Assembly (NCBI GenBank): GCA_964588325.1
Contig: CAZPOR010000002.1
Location: forward strand, 124,001 to 188,000
Reading direction: 5' to 3'
Origin: Thiovibrio sp964588325
GTDB taxonomy: Bacteria; Desulfobacterota; Desulfobulbia; Desulfobulbales; Desulfurivibrionaceae
DNA length: 64,000 bases
Made by a program: the position numbers and the translations under genes. Positions 51,653 to 60,600 of this stretch are shown here, piece by piece. Every line of letters starts with the position of its first letter. Within the stretch, counting starts at the first letter, position 1. Below the pieces are notes generated by a model, which saw only the letters and a list, made by a program, of their open reading frames with translations, did not search any database and had not been told where the DNA came from.

Positions 51653-53782
51653 ATGACCATCCCTTTGCTGTTTGAGGCCGGGCCTTTGACCCCTGCCGAT
51701 CTTCGCCGTTTTTCCACGCTGTTCACCAAAACCGCCTTTGATTTCTTTCCCTGCGATACGGCCCAGTTGATGCCCTTGGGCGAAGAGGAGGGCGAGCCGC
51801 CCCCGGAGTTGCACAGTGCGCTGACCCAGATCCGCGACACCCATCTGCCCGTGGTTGACGCAGAGCGGCTGGAGCTGCTGCTCCCCATCTGGGGCGGGGA
51901 AACGCTCTGCGGGCTGCTGGTGGTGCGGGGCGGCGAAGAACAGCTCTACGGGATGCCGGCGGTCTGGCTCGACGAGCAGAGCCACATCATCTCCCGGGAA
52001 TTTTACCTGCTCAAGCAGAGCTGCCAGGATCCGGCCACCGGGCTGGTGAATGGCTTTCATCTGCGAGGGGAGCTCGAAGCCCTTGGCCAGGGCGAGGCGG
52101 AGGCGGGGGGCGGTGCCCCTGCCACCCTGGCCCTGCTGGAGGTCTATCCGCGCACCCGCGACGCGGACCGGAGTCTGCGCTACATCGTGCGGGCCGGGAG
52201 CTGCCTGGCCTCCATGCTCGGGGAGGACATGCATCTGCACCATCTCGGCGCCGGGATCTTCGGCCTGCTCTGGTATGGGGTGGACATGGAGCAGGCCCGG
52301 CAGTTGGGCGAATCGCTGCTTTTGCGCCTCAAACGGGAAAATTTCGTCACCGCCCATCTCGGCATCACCACGGTGACGCCCCACGACCCCCAGGAGAGCG
52401 GCGCCCCGGAGCAGCTTCTGGAACAGGCCTGGCAGGCCCTGCGCACCGCCCGTCTGCGGGGGCCTTTCAGTCTCTGCGGCCATGTCACGGCCCAGGACAT
52501 AGAGTCCCATCCCTTTCGCAAGACCCCGGAGTCGGCGCTGCGAAAATTGCGCGCCCTGTACCGGGGCAAATCCATTTTTTCTCTGGTCTTGCTCCGCATG
52601 GATCAGGAGCCGGCCAGCAACCATTTTTCCAAGCGGCTCAGGACATTGGTCGGCCAGGAGAAAGGACTGGTGCTGGTCAACCAGCGGGAGGCGTTTTTGT
52701 TTCTCGACGGGCTCGACGGCGAGGCGGCCCGGGCCTGGCTTGCGGATTTTCGCAACAGGATGGAGGGCATCGGAGGCAGCTCCTTTTCCATGGGAGTGGC
52801 CACCTTTCCTTTTCACGATTTTAAAAAATCGGCCCTGCCCTTGAATTGCCGGAAGGCGTTGCAGCACGCAACCTTTTTCGGCCCGGACTCGCTGGCGGTT
52901 TTTGATGCGGTCAGCCTCAATATCAGCGGGGATGTTTATTATAATGAAGGCGATCTGGTCAAGGCCCTCGGCGAGTACCGGCAGGGGCTGCTCCTTGAGC
53001 CGGGCAATGTGAACATCCTCAACAGCATGGGGGTTGCCAACATCCAGCTCAACCGGCCCAAAGGCGCCCGGGTCTGTTTTCAAAAGGCGCTGGGGATCGA
53101 GCCGGAAAATTTCATGGCCCTGTTCAACCTGGGCTTTATCTGCCTTGACGACAATCAGGCTCCCGAGGCTTTGGCCCTCTGGGAAAGGGCGCTGGCTGTG
53201 GACAACGAGCATCCCGACCTTCTGCAGCACCTCGGCATGCTCTATTGCCGGCAGGGACGGTACGCCGAAGCCCGTGCGGTTTTGGAGCGATGTGAAGAAT
53301 TGATCAAAAAAGGATCCCGTCCCGGCGGAGAGCCCATGGTGGTGGCGCGGTGGCTTGGCCGGGCTTGTGAGGCCTTGGGGGAGAATGGCTTGGCCATTGC
53401 CGCCTACCAACGGGCGGTCAGCGGCAATCCGCGGGATGCCGGTTCATTGAGCAGGCTTGGTCGGCTCTATGCCTTGGAAAAGCAGGGCCACGATATAGCC
53501 CTGGCTCTGTGCGGGCAAGCGGTTGAGCTGGACGGGGGCAAGGCGGACCATTGGTATCGGTTCGCTCTGGTGCAGGCCATGACCCAGGATCAGGAAGGGG
53601 CAATGCAGTCGCTGACTGAGTGCCTCCGTCTTGAGCCGCGCCAGGCAGAAGCGGGCTTGTTGCTGGGCAGGTTGTTCGAGCAGCAATCCAGGCCCGGCAA
53701 GGCGCGAAAGCTCTATGAAAAGGTGTTGCGGTATTCCCCGGAGCATGCCCCGGCCCAGGCGGCCCTGGCAGCTCTTTCTTGA
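51653..53782 (+). CDS. Degenerate GGDEF-like and TPR protein
   Basis: A 709-residue protein. Residues about 120-420 hold two GGDEF-fold-like parts. In the first the signature is replaced by HHLGAGIFGLLWYG, and in the second SSFSMGVATFPFHDFKKSA matches the end of a diguanylate cyclase domain but no GG(D/E)EF precedes it. The C-terminal 300 residues are about seven TPR repeats (NILNSMGVANIQLNRPKGAR, FNLGFICLDDNQAPEAL). It should therefore be a non-catalytic nucleotide-sensing or scaffold protein. Nothing ties it to selA functionally. Confidence 0.7.
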   Translation: MTIPLLFEAGPLTPADLRRFSTLFTKTAFDFFPCDTAQLMPLGEEEGEPPPELHSALTQIRDTHLPVVDAERLELLLPIWGGETLCGLLVVRGGEEQLYGMPAVWLDEQSHIISREFYLLKQSCQDPATGLVNGFHLRGELEALGQGEAEAGGGAPATLALLEVYPRTRDADRSLRYIVRAGSCLASMLGEDMHLHHLGAGIFGLLWYGVDMEQARQLGESLLLRLKRENFVTAHLGITTVTPHDPQESGAPEQLLEQAWQALRTARLRGPFSLCGHVTAQDIESHPFRKTPESALRKLRALYRGKSIFSLVLLRMDQEPASNHFSKRLRTLVGQEKGLVLVNQREAFLFLDGLDGEAARAWLADFRNRMEGIGGSSFSMGVATFPFHDFKKSALPLNCRKALQHATFFGPDSLAVFDAVSLNISGDVYYNEGDLVKALGEYRQGLLLEPGNVNILNSMGVANIQLNRPKGARVCFQKALGIEPENFMALFNLGFICLDDNQAPEALALWERALAVDNEHPDLLQHLGMLYCRQGRYAEARAVLERCEELIKKGSRPGGEPMVVARWLGRACEALGENGLAIAAYQRAVSGNPRDAGSLSRLGRLYALEKQGHDIALALCGQAVELDGGKADHWYRFALVQAMTQDQEGAMQSLTECLRLEPRQAEAGLLLGRLFEQQSRPGKARKLYEKVLRYSPEHAPAQAALAALS

Positions 53783-53823
53783 AGAATGGTGTGTGTGGAC
53801 AAGCTCTGTAAGGGAGATCGGAT

Positions 53824-54507
53824 ATGAGAGTGACCAAGGCCGGGGTTGTTGACGAGCGGCAGCAGTATTCGCTGGATAGTTTTCAGGTGGGGGATTCCTG
53901 GCGGCTGTTCCGCATAATGAGCGAGTTTGTCGAGGGGTTTGACACCCTGGCCAGCATCGGCCGGCCCGCGGTGTCGATTTTCGGTTCCGCCCGGACCAGC
54001 CCGGAAGGCCGGTATTACAAGCTGGCCGAGAAAATCGCCCTTGATCTGGCCACGGCCGGGTACGGCATCATCACCGGCGGCGGTCCCGGGATCATGGCCG
54101 CGGCCAACAAGGGAGCGGCCATTGCCGAAGGCCTGTCCATCGGGCTCAACATCAACCTGCCCTTTGAGCAGGAACCCAACCCTTTTACCAACGTGCCACT
54201 GAGCTTCAAGTATTTTTTCGTGCGCAAGGTGATGTTTATCAAATATTCCATGGCCTTTATCGGAATGCCAGGAGGGTTCGGCACCATGGACGAGCTGTTT
54301 GAATCCCTCACCTTGATACAGACCAGGCGGGTCAAGCGTTTCCCGGTCATTCTGGTGGGCTCTGATTTCTGGGGGGGGTTGGTGGATTGGATCAAGGAGC
54401 GGCTTTTGGTGGAAAATTATATCAACGAGGATGATCTGCTCTATTTTCAGGTCATGGATGATCCCGAGGAGGTCGTGAAGTACATCAAGCGGACCGTAGT
54501 GTTGTAA
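53824..54507 (+). CDS. LOG-family (TIGR00730) Rossmann-fold protein
   Basis: A 227-residue protein. GGGPGIMAAANKGA and GMPGGFGTMDELFE are the nucleotide-binding and catalytic motifs (PGGxGTxxE) of cytokinin riboside 5'-monophosphate phosphoribohydrolases, called lysine-decarboxylase-like in older annotation. It would cleave ribose-phosphate from purine nucleotides. It starts 42 bp after the TPR gene and ends before a strong terminator. Confidence 0.9.
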   Translation: MRVTKAGVVDERQQYSLDSFQVGDSWRLFRIMSEFVEGFDTLASIGRPAVSIFGSARTSPEGRYYKLAEKIALDLATAGYGIITGGGPGIMAAANKGAAIAEGLSIGLNINLPFEQEPNPFTNVPLSFKYFFVRKVMFIKYSMAFIGMPGGFGTMDELFESLTLIQTRRVKRFPVILVGSDFWGGLVDWIKERLLVENYINEDDLLYFQVMDDPEEVVKYIKRTVVL

Positions 54508-54530
54508 TCGCTGTGTGTTGCTGGAAATAT

Positions 54531-54569
54531 AAAAAGGCCATGTCGGAGGATATCCGGCATGGCCTTTTT
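54531..54569. terminator. Bidirectional rho-independent terminator
   Basis: AAAAAGGCCATG (54531-54542) pairs with CATGGCCTTTTT (54558-54569), with TCGGA/TCCGG inside. It has A-tract on one side and T-tract on the other, so it ends both the LOG gene and typA. Confidence 0.9.
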
Positions 54570-54606
54570 ATATGGTGCACGGTCAGGAAGGGCGCGGGCC
54601 CCCTTC

Positions 54607-56391
54607 TTATTTGGCGGAGAGCTTCCTCTTCCGCAGCCGGATGGAGAGCGGGGTCACTTCCACCAGCTCGTCATCATTGATATAGGCGATGCAGTCTTCC
54701 AGACTCATCTGTACCGGCGGGGTGAGCACCACGTTCTCATCGGAGCCGGAAGCGCGCATGTTGGTGAGCTTCTTGCCTTTGGCCGGATTGACCACCATGT
54801 CCTGGTTGCGGGCGTTTTCGCCGATGATCTGGCCGGTGTACACCTTGACCCCGGGGCCGAGGAACAACCGGCCGCGATCCTGGAGGTTGAACAGGGCGTA
54901 GGCCACGGTGGTGCAGGTTTCCATGCTGGTGAGCACCCCGTTGACCCGGTTGACGATGTCGCCGGCATAGGGGCCGTATTCGGCGAAGACATAGTTCATC
55001 ATACCCAACCCCTTGGTGGCGGTCATGAATTCCGAGCGGTAGCCGAGCAACCCCCGGGTGGGGATCTTGTAGACCAGCCGGTTCATGCCGTTGGCCTGGT
55101 GCATCTCCTGCATCTGTCCGCGCAGCATTCCCAGCCGTTCGATAACCGCCCCGGCGTACTGTTCGTCCACATCAACGGTCAGCTCTTCGTAGGGCTCCAG
55201 GGTGACGCCGCCTTCCTCCTTCATGATGACCTGTGGGCGGGTGACCTGGAGCTCGAAGCCCTCGCGGCGCATCTTTTCAATGAGGATGGAAAGATGCAGC
55301 TCGCCGCGGCCGGAAACCACATAGCCCACGCCTTCCTTCATGGGTTCGACCTTGAGGGCCACGTCGGCCAGGGTCTCGCGGCGCAAACGCTCCTCGAGAT
55401 GGCGGGAGGTGACGAATTTTCCTTCCAGCCCTGCAAAGGGCGAGTCGTTGGGGATGAAGTTCATCGAGATGGTCGGCGGATCGATCTCGATCAGGGGCAG
55501 CGGCATGGGGTTGTCCGCGTCGGTGAAGGTCACGCCCACGGTAACGTCGTCCATGCCTGCCACCGCAACCAGCTCGCCGACTCCCGCCGTATCGGTGGCC
55601 ACCTTTTTATCGGATTCGAAGCGGAAGATCTTGGTGAGCCGCGCCGGGGAGACGCTGCCGTCGCGCTTGACCACGGCAATGGGCTTGTTGATGCTCAGGG
55701 TGCCGTTTGTCACCTTGCCGATGCCAAGGCGCCCCAGATAGGGGGAGTGGTCCAGGGAGCTGACCTGCATCTGCAGGGGCGCGTTGGGGTCGCCCGATGG
55801 AGGGGGCACATGGGCGGCGATCAGTTGGGAGATCGGTTCCATGGTGGTGGAATCGTCGGTGAGGTGATGCTTGGCGTAGCCCTGCTTGGCCGAGGCGTAG
55901 ACCACCGGAAAATCCAGCAGGTGGTCCGGGGCCTCAAGTTTGACAAAGAGGTCGAAAACCTGATCAACCACCCAGGCGCAACGGGCCGCGGGCTTGTCGA
56001 TCTTGTTGATCACCACGATGATGCGCAGCCCTGCGGCCAGCGCCTTTTTCAAAACAAAATAGGTCTGGGGCATGGGGCCTTCCTGGGCGTCCACCAAAAG
56101 GAGGCAGCCGTCCGCCATGCGCAGAACCCGTTCAACCTGGCCGCCGAAATCGGCGTGTCCGGGGGTATCGATGATGTTGATCCAGTAATCCTTGTAGCAG
56201 TATGAGCCGTTCTTGGCGGTGATGGTGATGCCGCGCTCCCTCTCGAGATCTCCCGAGTCCATGAGGCGCTCTGCGACTTCCTGATTTTCCCGAAACATGC
56301 CGCTTTGCTGGAACAACTGGTCGACCAGGGTGGTTTTTCCGTGGTCAACGTGGGCAATGATGGCGACGTTTCTGATTGTGCTTTGTTCCAT
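54607..56391 (-). CDS. typA: Ribosome-associated GTPase TypA/BipA
   Basis: A 594-residue translational GTPase. G1 is AIIAHVDHGKTTLVDQL, G3 DTPGHADFGG, G4 VVINKIDKP. The EF-G-like C-terminal domain (VSGRGELHLSILIEKMRREG) and the TypA-specific tail (LRKRKL) are present. It is involved in ribosome assembly and stress. It is divergent from the mraZ cluster. Confidence 0.96.
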   Translation of the reverse strand: MEQSTIRNVAIIAHVDHGKTTLVDQLFQQSGMFRENQEVAERLMDSGDLERERGITITAKNGSYCYKDYWINIIDTPGHADFGGQVERVLRMADGCLLLVDAQEGPMPQTYFVLKKALAAGLRIIVVINKIDKPAARCAWVVDQVFDLFVKLEAPDHLLDFPVVYASAKQGYAKHHLTDDSTTMEPISQLIAAHVPPPSGDPNAPLQMQVSSLDHSPYLGRLGIGKVTNGTLSINKPIAVVKRDGSVSPARLTKIFRFESDKKVATDTAGVGELVAVAGMDDVTVGVTFTDADNPMPLPLIEIDPPTISMNFIPNDSPFAGLEGKFVTSRHLEERLRRETLADVALKVEPMKEGVGYVVSGRGELHLSILIEKMRREGFELQVTRPQVIMKEEGGVTLEPYEELTVDVDEQYAGAVIERLGMLRGQMQEMHQANGMNRLVYKIPTRGLLGYRSEFMTATKGLGMMNYVFAEYGPYAGDIVNRVNGVLTSMETCTTVAYALFNLQDRGRLFLGPGVKVYTGQIIGENARNQDMVVNPAKGKKLTNMRASGSDENVVLTPPVQMSLEDCIAYINDDELVEVTPLSIRLRKRKLSAK

Positions 56392-56746
56392 AACGTTTCA
56401 ACTTTCCATGAAGAAGGGTTTGGTCCCGGCTTGGGGAAAAAAAGGGGCACCTTAAATGAAAGTCGGCGGAAAGGCAAGGAAAAACCAAAAAAACAGCCAG
56501 ATAAAGAGATGGAGCGTGCCTGGGCATGGCATTGCGGGAAATTTGGTTTTTTCTGGAAAAAATCCAGCGTGCGTTTAATTTTTGCCCCACCTTGCCCCAC
56601 AAAAAAAATATTTGGATGAAAGGGAGAGGGGTGATTCCCTCCTTGATACTTTATGTGGTGTCTTCATTGCTTGATGACCGCTATATGAGGTGTTTTGTGC
56701 TGCTCTGGAAGGGGAGGGGGGATACAGGGTCTCACATGTTTTTTCC
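56392..56746. other. Intergenic region between typA and mraZ
   Basis: 355 bp with no convincing gene. The sequence is AT/G-rich and includes poly-A runs near 56430-56500 and 56600-56610. It should contain the typA promoter, which I could not place with confidence. Confidence 0.5.
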
Positions 56747-56776
56747 TTGACACTGATCAGCCCTTTTCACTATAAG
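56747..56776 (+). promoter_or_regulatory. Promoter of the mraZ (dcw) operon
   Basis: TTGACA at 56747-56752 and TATAAG at 56771-56776 with 18 bases between. The MraZ-type repeats lie just downstream, between promoter and start. Confidence 0.75.
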
Positions 56777-56783
56777 GGTACAT

Positions 56784-56810
56784 AAAGTGGTGTAAAGTGG
56801 GTAGTCGGGG
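56784..56810 (+). promoter_or_regulatory. MraZ-binding direct repeats
   Basis: AAAGTGG at 56784-56790 and 56794-56800 and GTCGGGG at 56804-56810 repeat with a 10-bp period, matching the triple TGGG-type boxes bound by MraZ. They sit downstream of the promoter, so binding would repress the cluster. Confidence 0.7.
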
Positions 56811-56828
56811 AGAAAGAAGGAGCTGCGT

Positions 56829-57305
56829 GTGGTTGAAGGGAGTGTCACAAATCCGGTCTGTCATTTTCGCGGGCGCTCCGAGCATGCCCTCGATGCCAAG
56901 GGCAGGCTGAATATCGCGACCCGGTTCCGGGAGTCCCTGCGCAGTCAGGGCGACGAGCGGCTCATGGTTACGCCTTGGCACAACTGTATCCGCGCCTACC
57001 CGCTGCCCCATTGGGAAGAGCTGGAGATGACCCTTTTGGCGCAAGGCCAGAAAAGGCCGGAAACCGTCAAGTTGATCCGGTATATGATCGGCGGCGCCGA
57101 AGAGTGCACCCTGGACAAGCAGGGAAGAATCCTGCTCCCCGCCACCTTGCGGGAAGATTGCCGGATCAGAAAGGAAATCGTCGCCAATGGCATGATCACC
57201 TATTTTGAAATCTGGGATAAGGAAATTTGGGAGGCTGAGAACAAACCGACCGGCGAGAATTTTCAGAATTTCGAGCAGGTTCTTTTGGAAATGGGGCTGT
57301 TCTGA
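56829..57305 (+). CDS. mraZ: Transcriptional regulator MraZ
   Basis: 158 residues from a GTG at 56829 with AAGGAG six bases before. Two AbrB-like domains are visible: SEHALDAKGRLNIATRFRE and EECTLDKQGRILLPATLRE. It represses the dcw operon through the repeats upstream and may be opposed by RsmH. It is the first gene of the division and cell wall cluster. Confidence 0.94.
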   Translation: MVEGSVTNPVCHFRGRSEHALDAKGRLNIATRFRESLRSQGDERLMVTPWHNCIRAYPLPHWEELEMTLLAQGQKRPETVKLIRYMIGGAEECTLDKQGRILLPATLREDCRIRKEIVANGMITYFEIWDKEIWEAENKPTGENFQNFEQVLLEMGLF

Positions 57306-57311
57306 TACTCT

Positions 57312-58199
57312 ATGCAGCCATCCCATGTCCCGGTCATGCTCGAGGAAGTGGTCACCTGTCTGGCCCCGGTGGATGGAGGTGTATATGTTGACGGCAACCT
57401 GGGGCTGGGGGGGCATACGGAAAGGATCTTGGAGGCCTGCGGTCCCACGGGCCGGGTTGTTGGCTTTGACTGGGATGCTGCGGCTTTGACCCTGGCGCAG
57501 GAACGGCTGGCCCGGTTTGCAGGCCGTGTCCGTTTTGTGCATGAAAATTTTGCCTCGATAAAGGAGACCCTGATGGAGCTAGGCATCGGCACAATTGACG
57601 GCCTGCTGCTCGATCTGGGTCTTTCTTCGTTGCAGTTGGATGCAAGCGGCCGCGGCTTCAGCTTTAAAGGCAGCGAGCCGCTTGATATGCGAATGGACCA
57701 GCGCCAGTCCGCCACGGCCGCCGAACTTGTCAATGAGGCCTCCGAGGAAGAGCTGGCGGATATTTTTTTCTACTATGGCGAAGAGCGTCAGGCGAGAAGG
57801 ATTGCCGAAGAAATTGTTGAGGCACGGCGGAAAGAGAAGATCGTTTCCACCGATCAGCTTGTCGCCCTGGTGGACCAAGCCATTCCCAAGCGGTTTCATC
57901 CCAAGAAAATCCATGTCGCCACCAAGGTGTTCCAGGCGTTGCGCATCGCCGTGAACCGGGAACTCGACAGTCTGGAGCAGGTTCTGGCCGATGGCGCCAC
58001 CCTGCTCGCCCCCGGCGCCAGATTTTGCGTCATCTCCTTTCATTCCCTGGAGGATCGCCTGGTGAAGCAGGCCTTTCGGGAAAATCCCCTGCTCGAGGTC
58101 GTCACCCCGAAGCCCCTTACCCCTGGCCGCGCCGAGTGTCTGCGCAATCCCAGGGCAAGAAGCGCCAAGCTGCGGGTTGCGGCAAGAGGAAGAACGTAA
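57312..58199 (+). CDS. rsmH: 16S rRNA (cytosine-1402-N4) methyltransferase
   Basis: A 295-residue SAM enzyme. HVPVMLEEVVTCL starts the family, NLGLGGHTERIL is the SAM site, and LLLDLGLSSLQLD and GARFCVISFHSLEDRLVK are the later motifs. It starts 6 bases after mraZ, the standard dcw order. Confidence 0.96.
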   Translation: MQPSHVPVMLEEVVTCLAPVDGGVYVDGNLGLGGHTERILEACGPTGRVVGFDWDAAALTLAQERLARFAGRVRFVHENFASIKETLMELGIGTIDGLLLDLGLSSLQLDASGRGFSFKGSEPLDMRMDQRQSATAAELVNEASEEELADIFFYYGEERQARRIAEEIVEARRKEKIVSTDQLVALVDQAIPKRFHPKKIHVATKVFQALRIAVNRELDSLEQVLADGATLLAPGARFCVISFHSLEDRLVKQAFRENPLLEVVTPKPLTPGRAECLRNPRARSAKLRVAARGRT

Positions 58200-58200
58200 G

Positions 58201-58545
58201 ATGCGCGATTACGCGAAAAAATATTCCGGCATTTCCGGCAACAGGCAGAAGGTTGCCGGCAGGCGGACGGGCGGATCAGATCGGGAACGGCCATTCAAGA
58301 TCATCGGGGCAATTGCGGTTGTCGCCATGCTGCTGGGAGTAGTCAGCAGCCTCTGGTTCGGCGTTGCCTTGCGGGACGGGCTGGGCAGGCTTGGCAAGGG
58401 TCAGCAGGAAAAAGCCGAACTCGTTGCGGCCAATATGGCGCTCGCCGCGGAAAAGGACGCGCTGCTGCAACAGGAAAAAATCGAAGCTGCGGCAGAACGG
58501 CTGGGATTGTTCCCGCCTTCCGCGAAGCAGTTGCGAAGGCCATAG
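58201..58545 (+). CDS. ftsL: FtsL-like cell division protein
   Basis: A 114-residue bitopic protein from ATG 58201, 1 base after rsmH. A basic cytoplasmic N-terminus, one membrane helix (IIGAIAVVAMLLGVVSSLW) and a periplasmic coiled coil (QQEKAELVAANMALAAEKDALLQ) match FtsL in form and position. Sequence similarity in this family is weak, so the call rests on topology and context. Confidence 0.8.
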   Translation: MRDYAKKYSGISGNRQKVAGRRTGGSDRERPFKIIGAIAVVAMLLGVVSSLWFGVALRDGLGRLGKGQQEKAELVAANMALAAEKDALLQQEKIEAAAERLGLFPPSAKQLRRP

Positions 58546-58552
58546 GCCCGGC

Positions 58553-60583
58553 ATGATGAGGCGGGGAATTGAGGGAAAAGACCGGCGCCCTGTCGTGGTG
58601 GGAGGAATTCTCTTGTTGGTGGCGGCGGTGTTTGCCGTAATCGCCATAAAAAGTCAATTCTTTGATGAGAGCGGGCAACAGGCGCAGGGAGACAAGCAAA
58701 GGGATGAACAGGTCAGCGCCGTGCAAGGTGGCGGCCGGAGAAACATCTATGACCGGAATTTCATGGAGCTGGCAGTGAGTTTTCAGCGCAGTTCCCTCTA
58801 CGCCAGGCCATTGGAGCTTGAGGCGCCCGAGAAGGTCGCCCGTGAGGTTGCAAAGATCCTCGGGCTTGATGAAAAAAATGTTCTTTCCGCCCTGAAGGGG
58901 GAAAGAAGTTTTGCCTGGCTCGGCAGGGATCTGAGTCGCGAGAAAGCGGTAAAAATCGCGGACCTTAACCTGAAAGGGGTGTATCGCATCAATCAGGTGC
59001 AGCGGTTTTATCCGGGCAACCAGCTTGGCGCCCATGTCATAGGATTTTTAAAGGATGAGCAGGGGCTGGCAGGGGTCGAGTTTTACTATGACAGTGTTCT
59101 GCGGGGCGGCGGGGTGTATGACCCAAGGCTGGCCGCCGCCGGGGTCAGCAGGAAAATAGCCGAAGGAAGTGACAGCGCAAGTCTCATTCTGACCCTTGAC
59201 AGCCATCTTCAGAATACTCTGGAGCAAAAACTAACGGGTCTGATGCACAGTACGGAGGCCAAAGCCGGAGTGGCCGTGATCATGGTCCCGTCCACCGGCG
59301 AGATTCTCGGCTTGGCCAGCCTGCCGGATTATGATCCCAATCGATTTTGGGAGTTCAGCGCCGACGCGCGGAGGAATCGGGCCATTGAGGATCTCCTTGA
59401 TCTTGGCGCGATGGAGCGCCTGTTTCAGGAGGCGGCTGCACTGGATAGCCGGAGTGTTGGGGGCGGAAACGGGGCTGCGGGCAGCGAGACCATGCCTGAG
59501 CCGGAGGTGATCCAGCGCGGCCCCTGGAATATGGTGGCGGATGGCAGGTATATTTCCCCGGAAGGGACCGGCCTGGGCCAGACCGAGGTGGGGCGTGGCG
59601 AGTTCAGCGCCTTTGCCGAAAAGATCGGGTTGACAGTCAAGGGAGAGGTGGATTTGCCCGAGGCGATGTTCTCCTTAAAGGAGGATGCGGATGCCGGTCC
59701 GGTTATTAAAAAAGAAGAAGGGGGGCAAGTGACGCCTCCTCCTCCGACGATACAGGCCATGCCGCTGCATGGTGACAAGGATTCTGTTCCGACGGCAACC
59801 CCTCTGGCGTTGCTGTCGGCGTTTTCCCGGTTGATCAACGGAGGGCAAGTGATGACCCCCCATGTTCTCCGGGCGGTCTGGCAGGATGAGCAGGTGTGGG
59901 ATGTGCCGGTCCGGCGCGGGATCGGGGAGTTTGCCGTGCGTCCCGATGTGAGCGCGGGCATGCGCAGCGAAATGAAGAAGGCTGCCGGATCGGGCCGGGG
60001 TCTTTTCGTCATTGAATCGCTGTTGCAGAAAGAGCCTTTCCCGGGGGGGCAGGCAAAGATGCCAGGCGACAGCACGGCACAGCCGGCAAACGAGGGCGGA
60101 GAGAAAGCGGGCGCCGGCCCGGCGGTGATGGAGAGTATTCTTCTGGGCATGGCTCCGCTGGACAACCCTGAAATTGCCATGATTGTCGTGCTTGAGGGCG
60201 CGCATATCGATCCGCAGGCCAAGTCGCCGGTTCGGGATCTTGCCGAAGAGATGATGCCGCAGGCGAGAATCGCGCTGCAACATCAGGCAAAACCTCCCAC
60301 CGCCAAGGAGTTGGCTGTGCGCGAAGTCGGCTATTACAAAAAAATGGAAACGATTCAAGCGCAATCCGCCCTGGGGCCCGCTGCCTTGGCGCAAGGACCC
60401 CAGGGCCTGATCATGCCCGATGTGCGGGGCTTGAGCGGACGCAAGGCGATGCAGGTTTTACAGCCCTACGGGGTGCGGCTGCAGATTGTCGGCTCAGGGC
60501 AGGTGGCCAGCCAGTATCCTCTGGCCGGCTCTGCCTTGCGAGGCGTTGAACAGTGTGTGCTGCGCCTGAAAACGATGCAATAG
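58553..60583 (+). CDS. FtsI-like penicillin-binding protein with degenerate transpeptidase site
   Basis: A 676-residue protein in the ftsI position. The membrane anchor (residues 13-31), dimerisation domain (RNIYDRNFMELAVSF, RFYPGNQLGAHVIGF) and transpeptidase scaffold (VAVIMVPSTGEILGLASLPDYDP) are kept. The PGSTFK catalytic motif is replaced by LGAMER (residues 284-289, the Ser and Lys lost). The SxN motif and the KTG motif are not found where expected (GDSTAQ stands in place of GKTGTAQ). A PASTA domain (LIMPDVRGLSGRKAMQVL) ends the protein. The frame is uninterrupted, so it is probably expressed but catalytically dead. A second active FtsI elsewhere is expected. Confidence 0.85.
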   Translation: MMRRGIEGKDRRPVVVGGILLLVAAVFAVIAIKSQFFDESGQQAQGDKQRDEQVSAVQGGGRRNIYDRNFMELAVSFQRSSLYARPLELEAPEKVAREVAKILGLDEKNVLSALKGERSFAWLGRDLSREKAVKIADLNLKGVYRINQVQRFYPGNQLGAHVIGFLKDEQGLAGVEFYYDSVLRGGGVYDPRLAAAGVSRKIAEGSDSASLILTLDSHLQNTLEQKLTGLMHSTEAKAGVAVIMVPSTGEILGLASLPDYDPNRFWEFSADARRNRAIEDLLDLGAMERLFQEAAALDSRSVGGGNGAAGSETMPEPEVIQRGPWNMVADGRYISPEGTGLGQTEVGRGEFSAFAEKIGLTVKGEVDLPEAMFSLKEDADAGPVIKKEEGGQVTPPPPTIQAMPLHGDKDSVPTATPLALLSAFSRLINGGQVMTPHVLRAVWQDEQVWDVPVRRGIGEFAVRPDVSAGMRSEMKKAAGSGRGLFVIESLLQKEPFPGGQAKMPGDSTAQPANEGGEKAGAGPAVMESILLGMAPLDNPEIAMIVVLEGAHIDPQAKSPVRDLAEEMMPQARIALQHQAKPPTAKELAVREVGYYKKMETIQAQSALGPAALAQGPQGLIMPDVRGLSGRKAMQVLQPYGVRLQIVGSGQVASQYPLAGSALRGVEQCVLRLKTMQ

Positions 60584-60600
60584 CGGGTCCGGGCACTGGA

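Noticed and set aside
51653..53782. SelB elongation factor, expected after selA
   Set aside because: There is no GTP-binding motif or EF-Tu domain; the sequence is GGDEF-like and TPR.
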